From: Calliopum simillimum
Taxonomy: Eukaryota; Arthropoda; Insecta; Diptera; Lauxaniidae
Reading direction: 5' to 3'
Length of the DNA: 64,000 bases
Assembly: GCA_951812925.1 (NCBI GenBank)
Contig: OX638370.1
Span: 106,034,897 to 106,098,896, forward strand
The notes under the pieces were generated by a model, which was not told the origin of the DNA, searched no databases, and was given only the letters and a program-made list of their open reading frames with translations. The translations under genes and the position numbers were made by a program. Positions 55,831 to 64,000 of this stretch are shown here, in pieces. Numbering within the stretch: the first letter of the stretch is position 1; each line of letters starts with the position of its first letter.

Positions 55831-56410
55831 ATTTTTTAAGGGCGTGGTACCGCCCATTTTTCCCTTGCACATTATTTGCGCCGAAACTCTTAATACACAT
55901 ACTACATACATATCATCCATGTCCCTTAAATATTTTCAGCAATTTGATATGACTAGAGTTCGCATTGTTGCCGAAATTCGACCATTTCGATTTGACTATA
56001 AAGCAAAATGTTTTTATAACCTTCCATGGTCGATAAAACACAAAAAGCTTTTAATATTTTTTCTTAGGGTTCTGGATATCTGCATTCATAAAAATCGGTG
56101 CAGCAGCTTAGTTGCAATGGCGTGCTTGGCATTTAGAGGCGTGTTACTTCTACTAAAGATTACGTTATTGTTCCTAAGTTCTAACCTTATTTCTATACCA
56201 AATTTCGTAAAAATCGATGCAGTGGTTTAGCCGTGAGAGCGTTTTTTCTATTTAGGGGCGTAGCACCGCCCACTTAAAAAAAAATATAGTCCTATGCACT
56301 GCTCCTCCTCACAACCATTCCAACAAAAAAAAAAAATGAAGCGAATCGGTTGAGATTTAGGTATAGAAACAGGAACTGAATCGATTTCGTTTGCCTATTT
56401 ACATATAGAT
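55695..56410 (+). repeat. Dispersed repeat with GGGCGTGGTACCGCCCA core
   Basis: The segment begins with the shared sequence at 55700-55740, contains TAAGGGCGTGGTACCGCCCA and AGGGGCGTAGCACCGCCCAC, and has the pair AAAATCGGTGCAGCAGCTTAG and AAATCGATGCAGTGGTTTAG about 125 bp apart. It is reminiscent of the Helentron internal repeats but has different ends. Family undetermined. Confidence 0.45.
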
Positions 56411-56415
56411 TACAT

Positions 56416-56974
56416 AGTCCTGCGTTTTTGAAAAAGTTAAAAAAGTATGAAATGAGAGCAAGTAATTTTTACAGATTTTTGATTGCTGATTCCGAATATG
56501 AACTCCAATTTACTCCATCACGTCTGAGATCCAAGCTACCCTTGACTTAAAGTGCAAGAAACGCAATTTTCAGACTTTTGAGAGCGGTATTGATTAGCCC
56601 TGAGTTTTTTCTTTAAAGCATACTTTTAACTTTTTCAATTGAATCATTAATTTCCGAGATATAATCGATTGAAATAACGGTATCAATTTGAATACCTTTA
56701 CTTCAATGGATGATATCTCGAAAACTTATGATTCAATTGAAAAAGTTAAAAGCACGCTTTAAAGAAGTAGATCAGGGCTATTCAATGCAGCTGTCAAAAG
56801 TGAACTTCAGGACGTACGCCATATGTTTGAAAATAGCGTTTTCTGCACTTTAAATCAAAGATAATTCGGATTTCAGACGTGATGAAGCAAATCGGATTTC
56901 ATATTCGGATTCAACGAGCAAAAACCTATTAAAATCACTTACTCTGATCTCATACTTTTTTTCATCGCAGGACT
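56416..56974. mobile_element. Foldback element, AGTCCTGCG ends
   Basis: AGTCCTGCG at 56416 is mirrored by CGCAGGACT ending at 56973. Arms share AAAAAGTATGARATSAGAG, TTCCGAATATGAA/ TTCATATTCGGA, CATCACGTCTGA and, near the centre, TCAATTGAAAAAGTTAAAAG. The arms of about 270 bp face each other across a centre near 56690. Confidence 0.85.
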
Positions 56975-57234
56975 GTGTTATCCAAGAGGGGACCCTTGGG
57001 TGAAAAAAAATTGTTTCAATTAAAATGTCGTAAAAAGTCATGAAACGCGTTGAAAACACAAAAAAAAAAAAATTTGGTTTCGGCACCCTCGGGGGACCCT
57101 TGGGAGAAAAAAAAAAAACTGAAAAAACTAATGATGCAGAAACACGTGCCGTACCCAAAAACCTATAAATGTAAATTTTCATGGTGATCGGTCGAGCCAC
57201 TTGGGAGTCTATAAAGAACATACAGACTGACATA

Positions 57235-57640
57235 CAGTGGTGTGCAACCAAAAACACTTGAAACTGAATCATTAACTTTTGGCTACTCAAAAAGATGCAA
57301 ATAAAATACTTGGTATGAGGTTTTATATCATTTATGGCATTTTTGTGACTTGACGATTTGATTGGGTTTAGATCTGGCGACTCCGCGGGGCATTGATGAA
57401 CATCAGTATTTTGCCATTTTACCCAATCTTTTACCACTTTTGACGAGTGCTTAAGGTTGTTATCATGCAGGAATATCCATTTTAGTGTCATTTTCCAAGT
57501 TGCATATGGCATCATAGTATTTTGTAGTATGTCTTTATAATCATTATATTTCATTATGCCTTCAACACTTTGAATTGGACCGATTCTTTGCGCAGAGAAG
57601 CATCCCCAGACCATGATACTCCAACTTCTATGCTAGGAAG
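57235..57640 (-). pseudogene. Tc1-like transposase fragment (DD34E family)
   Basis: The minus-strand frame from about 57632 reads SIMVWGCFSAQRIGPIQSVE, GIMKYNDYKDILQNTMMPYA and FLHDNNLKHSSKVVKDWVKW, with the second catalytic Asp in HDNN. It ends AESPDLNPIKS, where the family has SPDLNPIE, so the catalytic Glu is Lys here. The N-terminal half with the first Asp is missing. The end of the element is the TIR CAGTGGTGTGCAACCAAAAA at 57235, preceded by TA. The open frame running on to 56850 is not transposase; it continues into flanking repeats. Confidence 0.85.
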
Positions 57641-58096
57641 TTCCTCTTGTATATTTCGGGCTTGGCTTTTCTCTCCTTTAGCTGGATTGCTGATGTTGTT
57701 AAAAACTTTAACGTTTTCTCAAGCAAAATTTAACTGGCAGAGTACCGAACTATATGTAATTAAAGCAGTGATAAATAAAACAAAATGCTTGGGGTCATAC
57801 GAGACCCATCGGTCTGAAGAGGTCAAATAAAACTTTTCGGCGGCAAAATAACAAAATTCCGACCAACTTTAATTTTTGAACCAGCATAAGGTACAATTGT
57901 AAGTACTGTAAAAGTGAAAAAAAACAACTTTAAGAAAAAAAAAAGTTTGATATATTTCAGATAAATTATAAAATATGTTTTAACTAAAATATGATATCTT
58001 TAAAATATTTTTAATGTACTTATATTTGTTCTGATTAGTTCTATTTAGGAATACAAAAAAAAACCAACTTACACACAAATCATTAAAGCAAATCAG
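57641..58096. other. AT-rich stretch downstream of protease gene 2
   Basis: No feature supported apart from the likely 3' UTR of the gene next to 58097, with an ATTAAA variant polyadenylation signal possible near 58012 on the minus strand. Confidence 0.35.
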
Positions 58097-58915
58097 TTAC
58101 ACTTGACAACTACAATTTTCACTTAAATGTGTATTTATCCAATCGGAATAGTAGAGCGTACTAGCGTACGCATCTGGACTTCCAAGAGCGCAGGGCTTAC
58201 CCCAATTGACGATACCAACCAAATAGTTATCTTTGGTTACTAATGGTCCACCAGAATCTCTATAGCAAGGACCTTCAGCTTTTTTTGTATATGTACAAAT
58301 TTGATCGATACTTAAATGATGCAATTCATCATCTTTTAACATTTTATTACATTTATCCCATGCAATGTATTTCAATGTGATTTTCTTTAAATTTTCGGTA
58401 TGACCCTGCCTAGTGTTACCCCAACCAGTGAGTATAACATGTGTTCCGCTTTTCATTGGCTTATATGGACGTTTTATTGGGATTGTATGATAATTAAATG
58501 TGATTTTACCTTTGACGCGTATCAATGCAATATCATTATGATATTCATCATGTATATAATTGCAATGTACAATTGCTTTTTCAATATTATGAATTGCACC
58601 GGGCATTTTCCATTGATTTGTACCAGTTACGACGACAATATTCGTTAAATTTTTACCATGTACACAGTGTGCTGCAGTTATTACATAGCGTTCATTCAAA
58701 ATTGCACCACCACAAAAATGATAATTGATATTAATATACTGTAGCGATATCACATAGGGTGCAAATTTTTCTTCGGCTCGAAAACCGCCAACAATGCGTA
58801 TGGTATTGGTTAGTACTTCTGGAGGCTTTCCTTTAGAGCTCGTTACGATAGTAGCACACAGCAGCAGCAGTAGTAGCAAAAGCGGCGGAAATAGAGCACT
58901 CCAAAATTTCTTCAT
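58097..58915 (-). CDS. Secreted chymotrypsin-like serine protease (S1 family) with Arg193, gene 2
   Basis: An intact, intronless 272-residue paralogue of the gene at 52732. Residues 1-26 form a signal peptide with an eight-Leu run. A propeptide ends at R40, before I41-V-G-G. The triad is H83 (ITAAHC), D128 (YHNDIALI) and S221. The active-site loop reads GPCYRDSGGP: the oxyanion-hole Gly193, seen as G213 in the paralogue, is R219 here (codon AGA where GGA would be Gly). The S1 pocket keeps Gly189, Gly216 and Asp226. Cys pairs C68-C84, C189-C207 and C217-C242 are normal; C118, C268 and C270 are extra. Human mesotrypsin has the same G193R change and resists protein inhibitors. Here it may mean inhibitor resistance, altered specificity or reduced activity. 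Likely secreted into the gut. Confidence 0.94.
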   Translation of the reverse strand: MKKFWSALFPPLLLLLLLLCATIVTSSKGKPPEVLTNTIRIVGGFRAEEKFAPYVISLQYININYHFCGGAILNERYVITAAHCVHGKNLTNIVVVTGTNQWKMPGAIHNIEKAIVHCNYIHDEYHNDIALIRVKGKITFNYHTIPIKRPYKPMKSGTHVILTGWGNTRQGHTENLKKITLKYIAWDKCNKMLKDDELHHLSIDQICTYTKKAEGPCYRDSGGPLVTKDNYLVGIVNWGKPCALGSPDAYASTLYYSDWINTHLSENCSCQV

Positions 58916-58940
58916 TGTTCGAGAGACGCACGGAAATGAC

Positions 58941-58976
58941 AGACTGAACGTTTGCGACAGTTGAAGTTTCTTTAAA
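58941..58976 (-). promoter_or_regulatory. Core promoter of protease gene 2
   Basis: On the minus strand TTTAAAG (58976-58970) lies about 31 to 25 bases before a good arthropod initiator TTCAGT (A at about 58945), which itself lies 30 bp before the ATG. The TATA-to-initiator spacing is ideal. Confidence 0.6.
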
Positions 58977-59739
58977 TGCAGACCAAACGTATCAATTGCA
59001 ATTTTTACATCAGCATTACGAGTAATTGGGGAAGATATATGTGAATGCTAATTTGATAAGCCTCATCAAGAAGAGACAACGACAATTCGTTTCAAAGAAA
59101 TGCGTCAATTTAAATTTATGGCTTAAGTTCTCTGCAAAAAATATGACAAAATGTTTGCATATTTTTAGGCAATACAAAAATAGAGATGGATGTGGTGGGT
59201 AAATATCAATATTTTGTGCAATCTTATGCTACGTTTTCACCACAGATTCAGCTGTGGTGAGATCTATAAGTCGTGTCGTTAAATTCTACTCGTTTACACT
59301 GGCCGCCAAAGAGGTTTGTTTATGTTGACAGTAAATGTCATAAGCGGGGAAACAAAAGTTGTTTTTGTTTTTCTGTTGGGACATTTAAGAAGAAAAAACC
59401 GCTGAGGGCTATTAAATTAGAGAGTGGAAATCGGAGAGGAGGAGAAAAATGCACCCTTTAGAATTTTTTCCATATATCTAGCGAACAAAGTAAAATATCG
59501 ATACTTTTTTTAGAAAACTTTTTGTAGAAAATTAAATTTGTCATTGAAATGGCTTATTTCAAAAATTTTTAAAAAAATTCGTTAAAAATAAATTATAAAA
59601 AAAAATAATCAAGAATTTCGAACTCTTGTGTTTTTTTTTACTCTTTTGTCTATAGCTTTTTATGGCCAGAGATAGGTAAGGACAATGCGAAATATTTAAC
59701 AAAATTAGATAAAATTTCATATAAAATTACTTATTAAAA
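58977..59739. other. Upstream flank of protease gene 2
   Basis: No gene recognised. It may hold regulatory sequence of the protease. The short frame at 59273-59461 has no recognisable domain. Confidence 0.35.
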
Positions 59740-60390
59740 AATTTCTTAGGTAAAAAATTGATCCAAATCAAGCGAAATACAATCGTACATGGAAATTTTT
59801 TTTATGGATTTTTACACAAAACCAAGGCATCTTACGGAAGAAGTGAATAAGGCAAAAAATGCTTAGAATCATTCAAGAATTGAGCCGTCTATTTTGAAAG
59901 TGGCCTAAGTCCACTTCGGAGCAAAAGTAATGTTATAATATGAATTAGCTGGCATTTTGTTCAGAACGAATAAAATTGAATTCTGTCTGTACAAAAAGTT
60001 TACCACATTATTTAAAATTAATGGCGTTATGCTGAAAAAATAGTATCGGGCAACAAACCGATTATAACGGCACATAATGTGAATGAAATTACTTTTGCCC
60101 TGAAATGGAATTAAGCCACTTTCAAAATAAACGGCTCAAATATGCGAAAGTTTTTTTCAGAATTTTTTTAATTTTTGTTTAAACCAAGTTTTAAAAAATT
60201 ATAAAATGCCCAAAAATTATGAAAAAAATCATAATTTTAAGCATTTTTTGTCCGAAAAACTTTTTTCGTAAGGAGCCTTAGTTATGAATAAAAACCGTTT
60301 TTCCGACCGCATAAGCAAAATTTCTATATTTAAGTGACCATACCTATTTCCATAAATTTTTGACATAAGAAACTTCTAAATAAATCATTT
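59740..60390. mobile_element. Foldback element, 'AAGGAGATGCAATTTTC' family, copy 2 with nested MITE
   Basis: Left arm 59740-59879 and right arm 60140-60390 are inverted copies: GGCATCTTACGGAAGAA and AAAAAATGCTTA are mirrored by TAAGCATTTTTTG and CGTAAGGAGCCTTAG. They align with the foldback element at 5647-6170 (ACATGGAAATTT, CTTTACTC/ TTTTACACAAAACC). The loop is occupied by the MITE at 59880-60139. Confidence 0.8.
59880..60139. mobile_element. MITE nested in the foldback element
   Basis: TTGAGCCGTCTATTTTGAAA at 59880 is mirrored by TTCAAAATAAACGGCTCAA ending at 60139. Inside, AGCAAAAGTAATGTTATAAT and its inverted partner identify the same family as 34547-34770 and 4553-4892. Length 260 bp; no gene. 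Confidence 0.85.
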
Positions 60391-61073
60391 AAAATAAATT
60401 TTCGGACTATTTTTGAGATCATGACATGAAAAGATTTTGCATAAAATAACTATGCGATCTCAAAAATACCTTCAAAAAATTTTAAAAGTTTTCAGTTCAT
60501 TTTTTTTGACAACATTTTTCAGAATTTTTGGGGTTTTCGTGGAGTCTCCCAAAATCGTTTTTTTTTTTTTTGTTGTATCTTTTCTTCTGTGTCTGTCTAA
60601 TACATATGCATCTGTATTTGTTTATACGCGTATCCAATATAGCTGTCATTAGTTGTAATGACACATAATGACAAGCTCACACGGAAAATTGATGGTAGGC
60701 AAGGGTTTTCCTTTTCTACACCTTTAATTTCCTGTTCATTAAAATTAATGGCTTCAACGCATCGTTGAATCATCGTCAAATGTCGTCGTCGTCATAGAGC
60801 TTGTAATGGTAGTGTCTACGCATTGCGATTGTATTACAACTTTCCCAACCATACATAGGTACGTCGTCGTCGGTATTTATGTATGGTAAGAATTGCGATT
60901 GATTGCATTACGACGTTGGTTGTCTGTCATATACATGCATAGTACTTAGTTGTAGTTATATGGAAAATGTTGCCAACTATTGGTATAAATCATTAAAATT
61001 TTAAGTTTTTTTCAAATTTTTTACAATAAATTGCTTCAAAATCCAATAGAAAAATTTAGCCCCTATGAATGTA
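60391..61073. other. Gene-poor stretch with GTCGTCGTC repeats
   Basis: Short GTCGTCGTC runs near 60782 and 60860 and a loose inverted repeat (CCATACATA...TATGTATGG, 60850-60890). No gene is supported. Confidence 0.4.
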
Positions 61074-61898
61074 GGGGAACTGAAACTATTGGGTATAATT
61101 TTTCAATGTGGTATGGTCGCATATCTCCGATTTGGGAAAGAACCTGCGAACGTCATTGCTTTTATCCTGTCAGAAAACATGCAAAACCAGGGATGTGTTG
61201 CTGTCATGGACAAAACTAAATTTTTCCAATGTCAATTGAACGAAACGTAAATCGCGTTTGGTAGATTTTTTTTCTGGATTTTTTGCAAAAAAATTTTGTG
61301 ACGAAAAAGTTGCTTTTTGGGGAAGATCAATTTATATTTAATTAAGGTAAGTGAAAAATATTGCGAAGTAAGTGTTTAACTATGTAAATTCACAAAGTTT
61401 CCAATTTAATTTTTACATTTTTGTAATTTCTAAAAATTGGTCAGGCCTCGCCAATGTGTTATATGAACATTTCTTGATATTCTTAACATTATTTAATGGC
61501 TGTTTATTTTTTAATAAGAACTATGTGTTTGAGAACCAATGTAAATGTTATTATGAACTTATTTCATACCTATCAAACTTTATATTTGGTTGTATGGTTA
61601 AGTATACCACATTCCCCTTCTTATATGTACCACATTACCAGCCTACTTCACAAGTACTGATCAGTATATATACCACATTGCGCCACCATATATACCACAT
61701 TACCTGCCAACTTTTTGAAAACAGCTTTTTTGACTTTTTTCAGATTTTTTTTAATGAAATTGCACACAATTTATTGAGATATATTCTGTAGCCAATACTT
61801 CAACGATCAGCATAAAAAAATTTGGCTGAAATTGATCCAACAGTTTTTTTTCAAATTCCACTTAAATATTAGCTATACCACAATAGCATCAGTTCCCC
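61074..61898. mobile_element. pogo-like MITE with ATACCACATT motifs
   Basis: GGGGAACTGA at 61074 is mirrored by TCAGTTCCCC ending at 61898, each flanked by TA (61072-61073, 61899-61900). A motif TATACCACATT(A/G)C occurs at least four times at 61610-61705, and inverted as AATGTGGTATGG near 61107 and TATACCACAATAG near 61874. The design, terminal motif iterated internally with a TA target, parallels the element at 20330-21213, but the sequence is different. The 139-codon frame inside (61372-61791) spans the repeats and has no recognised domain. Confidence 0.65.
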
Positions 61899-61900
61899 TA

Positions 61901-62045
61901 TATCTTTCTTTAAGGCATAAAGGCTTCAGAAAACGACAACTTTCTCGTATACTTTATCTACTGAAAACATCGCACAATACAGTCAAAAACAGAATTAGAG
62001 AAACAAACGACTTTGGCGCACTTACATATCATCTCTATACGTGTA
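61901..62045. other. Short spacer between two TIR elements
   Basis: No feature recognised. Confidence 0.4.
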
Positions 62046-62277
62046 CAAGTGAAAAGTACTAAGTCAGTTTTTCAAGTTTTGAGATAAGTATCTGATGTTC
62101 AAAAAATTAAATTTTGGATTTTTTTTTATAGAAATCGTTGTTTTGTTTTTATTTTTATGATGAAAATAACCACTTTTTGAAAGAGATATGGCTATCAAAC
62201 TAAAGACTATAATATTTTAGAACAGAAATCTCAAATCACTAAACATTCGGAGAAACTGACTTAGTACTTTTCTCTTG
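62046..62277. mobile_element. 232-bp TIR MITE with TA duplication
   Basis: CAAGTGAAAAGTACTAAGTC at 62046 is mirrored by GACTTAGTACTTTTCTCTTG ending at 62277, 25 bp of TIR with one mismatch, and TA flanks both sides. A Tc1/mariner- or pogo-type non-autonomous element. Confidence 0.82.
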
Positions 62278-63820
62278 TATAGGGACGATATATGGATTTA
62301 AGAGGGCGCAAAAGTTCTATTAATGAGTAGGTCTTTGTTCCGTTTGAAGCAATTACTATCAGCGATAATCTGGTGAAAGTTTGTGAAATATATCTGAAAT
62401 ATTTTCAATAAATGCAGCAAATAAAATTTTTTAGCACCACAAAAATATTTTCAGTTGCTGCTCTGGCAACTTTGTGAGCCTTTTGTAATAAAATTGATTT
62501 ATGCTCAAAAGTAAGTTGAAGTTTTCACTGAAGTTTTGTTCAAGTCTTTTGCTTTAAATGCTGTGCTCCGATATTTCTTTAAAGACAATTTTGCCTGTTC
62601 TCATACTGAGGGGTACATAATATTCTTACATAACTCATTAAAATACTGCCACATGCAATTAATTGCAATATAACGTGCGCTCTAATTAGTGAAGCAGAAA
62701 TATTTAATAAATCGTAATTTGCATGAATATTAATTGATTTATCAATTGAAAAAGCAAAAATCAATTAGTGCAAGGTAATGAATATTTTTTTTTTTAAATT
62801 TTTGATTTACGAGTATCACGTCTGTAAATTAGTTCGAAAATATATTTAAGTAGGTCAGAAAAAATTAAGAAAGTTCAGCAAGAAATACCAACAGGAATTA
62901 GTTTTCTTAAAATAAATGTACATAGAGAATGTTTTGTGGGAAGGAAAGTTGGCGGAGTCGCGTTTTCCTCCTACAAACCATCGCTTTGGAATATTATTAC
63001 TATACATCAGATTTTTCCATTTATTTATCATTATATTCAGTATTAATTCATATTATTTTTATAAAAACAAATAAATAATTGTTATTGCACTTATCTTATT
63101 TTAGAAAAATACCGAAGAATAAATTTTAGCATAAAATCCCCACTACACACCACACCAACAAAAAACCCACAAACGGTCGTTTGATGCCTCCACAAATTTA
63201 TTTTATATCGATTATTAAATTTATATTGATTTAATATGATTCACATTGTATTTGAAATGTGTTAATTAGTATAATAAGAAATTTGAGGAAAACCAACAAA
63301 AGAGTTGGACGATAGTTTAATAGATTAAGTACAATAGTTTTAGTAACATGTCAACAGCCGTTACCGCAATCAGCTGTTCACCACACCAAGGTGAGTTGGG
63401 ATGATTATAACCTGAGTGTAGGCAGAAAATATTGTCATTCCGGCGGCGACCTGCAGCGAGTAATGGTGGTAAACATAGTAGTTAGTGGCATTAGTTAGCA
63501 TGGTATTGAGCCAAGCCGATACTGTGAGAGTAGTAAAAATAATAATAATTGGTATTGAGCTTATCCGATACTCTCAAGTTAGGACATTCGAACCAAATTG
63601 TAACGCGCGCAAATATGTAAATAAGGTACCGTAATCTTAAGAAATTTAGTTAATAAAAGAAGGAAAACCGATGTTTATGTTCAATTTACACTGAACTAAT
63701 AATAAATTGTTAACCCTTTCTCCGAAATAAAAATAATTTGTGATGCGAACCTTGGGCACGGGCGAGCCAAGACCTCGGCCATAGCAATAGCTTCGTCACA
63801 ATTGAAATGTTAAAAAAAAA
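62278..63820. other. Gene-poor stretch; possible LTR-like segment
   Basis: A segment starting about 63349 (TGTCAACAGCCGTTACCGCA) and running to about 63740 is GC-richer and contains a possible polyadenylation signal (AATAAA near 63650-63657), as an LTR would. The partner LTR and internal coding are not in view, so I do not call an element. The rest is featureless. Confidence 0.3.
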
Positions 63821-63825
63821 ACATA

Positions 63826-64000
63826 CAGGGTGTCTGAAAAGTCTCTGAACAGAAAAATATTGTGAAAGCTGTACGTTAAATCAAAAAATTAAAATACACG
63901 TGTTCAATAATTTGAAGAGTGCTATTCAACGATAGTAATCTTGACACTTATCACCCTCCCCCCGCGGAGAGTGTGCTAAATTTTACAATATATGGGAACC
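63826..64000. mobile_element. Probable Tc1/mariner-type terminus at window edge
   Basis: TA is followed by CAGGGTGTCTGAAAAGTCTC, a start typical of mariner-superfamily TIRs. The element would extend beyond the window, so neither its other end nor its transposase can be seen. Confidence 0.45.

Noticed and set aside
55826..56230. A 134-codon plus-strand frame.
   Set aside because: It lies inside a dispersed repeat with GGCGTGGTACCGCCCA cores, and has no recognised domain.
56850..57234. Extension of the Tc1 transposase frame beyond its catalytic region.
   Set aside because: The TIR with TA at 57233-57240 ends the element; the remaining frame is in foldback and simple repeat DNA.
61372..61791. 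A 139-codon plus-strand frame.
   Set aside because: It lies inside a pogo-like MITE, includes translated ATACCACATT repeats, and shows no domain.

Overview
This window is AT-rich, intron-bearing-type animal DNA, most plausibly from a brachyceran fly. The reasons are two secreted chymotrypsin-family protease genes of a dipteran type, DINE-1/INE-1-like Helentron elements whose ends resemble those of Drosophila, jockey- and R1-type LINE fragments, and ITmD37E, piggyBac, pogo and hAT relatives common in fly genomes. There is no bacterial-style gene packing, operon, CRISPR array or rRNA. Layout: 0.36-1.05 kb is a foldback element beside a degenerate A-rich satellite (1.07-3.55 kb). 4.5-7.1 kb holds a MITE, a foldback element, an R1-type LINE tail and Helentron repeats. 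9.4-11.5 kb is a dead ITmD37E transposon split by a 0.9-kb Helentron-like element. 12.8-13.9 kb has a MITE fragment that appears to be entered by a decayed piggyBac-like copy. 16.8-18.4 kb is a piggyBac-type element with TTAA ends. 19-22.6 kb has a LINE RT fragment, a pogo-like element and more Helentron repeats. 24.5-30.4 kb has three decayed ITmD37E copies, one with a hAT MITE inserted in its TIR, then a tRNA-derived SINE-like unit. 32.5-36.7 kb has two small elements with clear target duplications and a TTCAC-rich minisatellite. 38.3-40.9 kb is a mariner relic abutted by a second piggyBac copy. 43.2-48.7 kb has a 109-bp tandem repeat, Helentron copies and a foldback element with a tRNA-like loop. 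49.9-52.1 kb has a head-to-tail pair of palindromes and a 1-kb palindrome.

The only intact genes recognised are two intronless secreted serine proteases on the minus strand (52732-53523 and 58097-58915), about 4.6 kb apart. They are paralogues from a tandem duplication. Both have a signal peptide, an IVNG/IVGG activation site, the complete His-Asp-Ser triad, and a Gly189/Asp226 type S1 pocket like brachyurin. The second carries Arg where the oxyanion-hole Gly193 should be. LINE, Tc1 and foldback debris lies between them and a MITE sits about 280 bp upstream of the first.

The rest is a transposon graveyard in which nesting orders can be read from target-site duplications and interrupted reading frames. 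All transposase and RT genes seen are broken. Calls of families rest on protein motifs and terminal sequences read by eye; no database search was possible.
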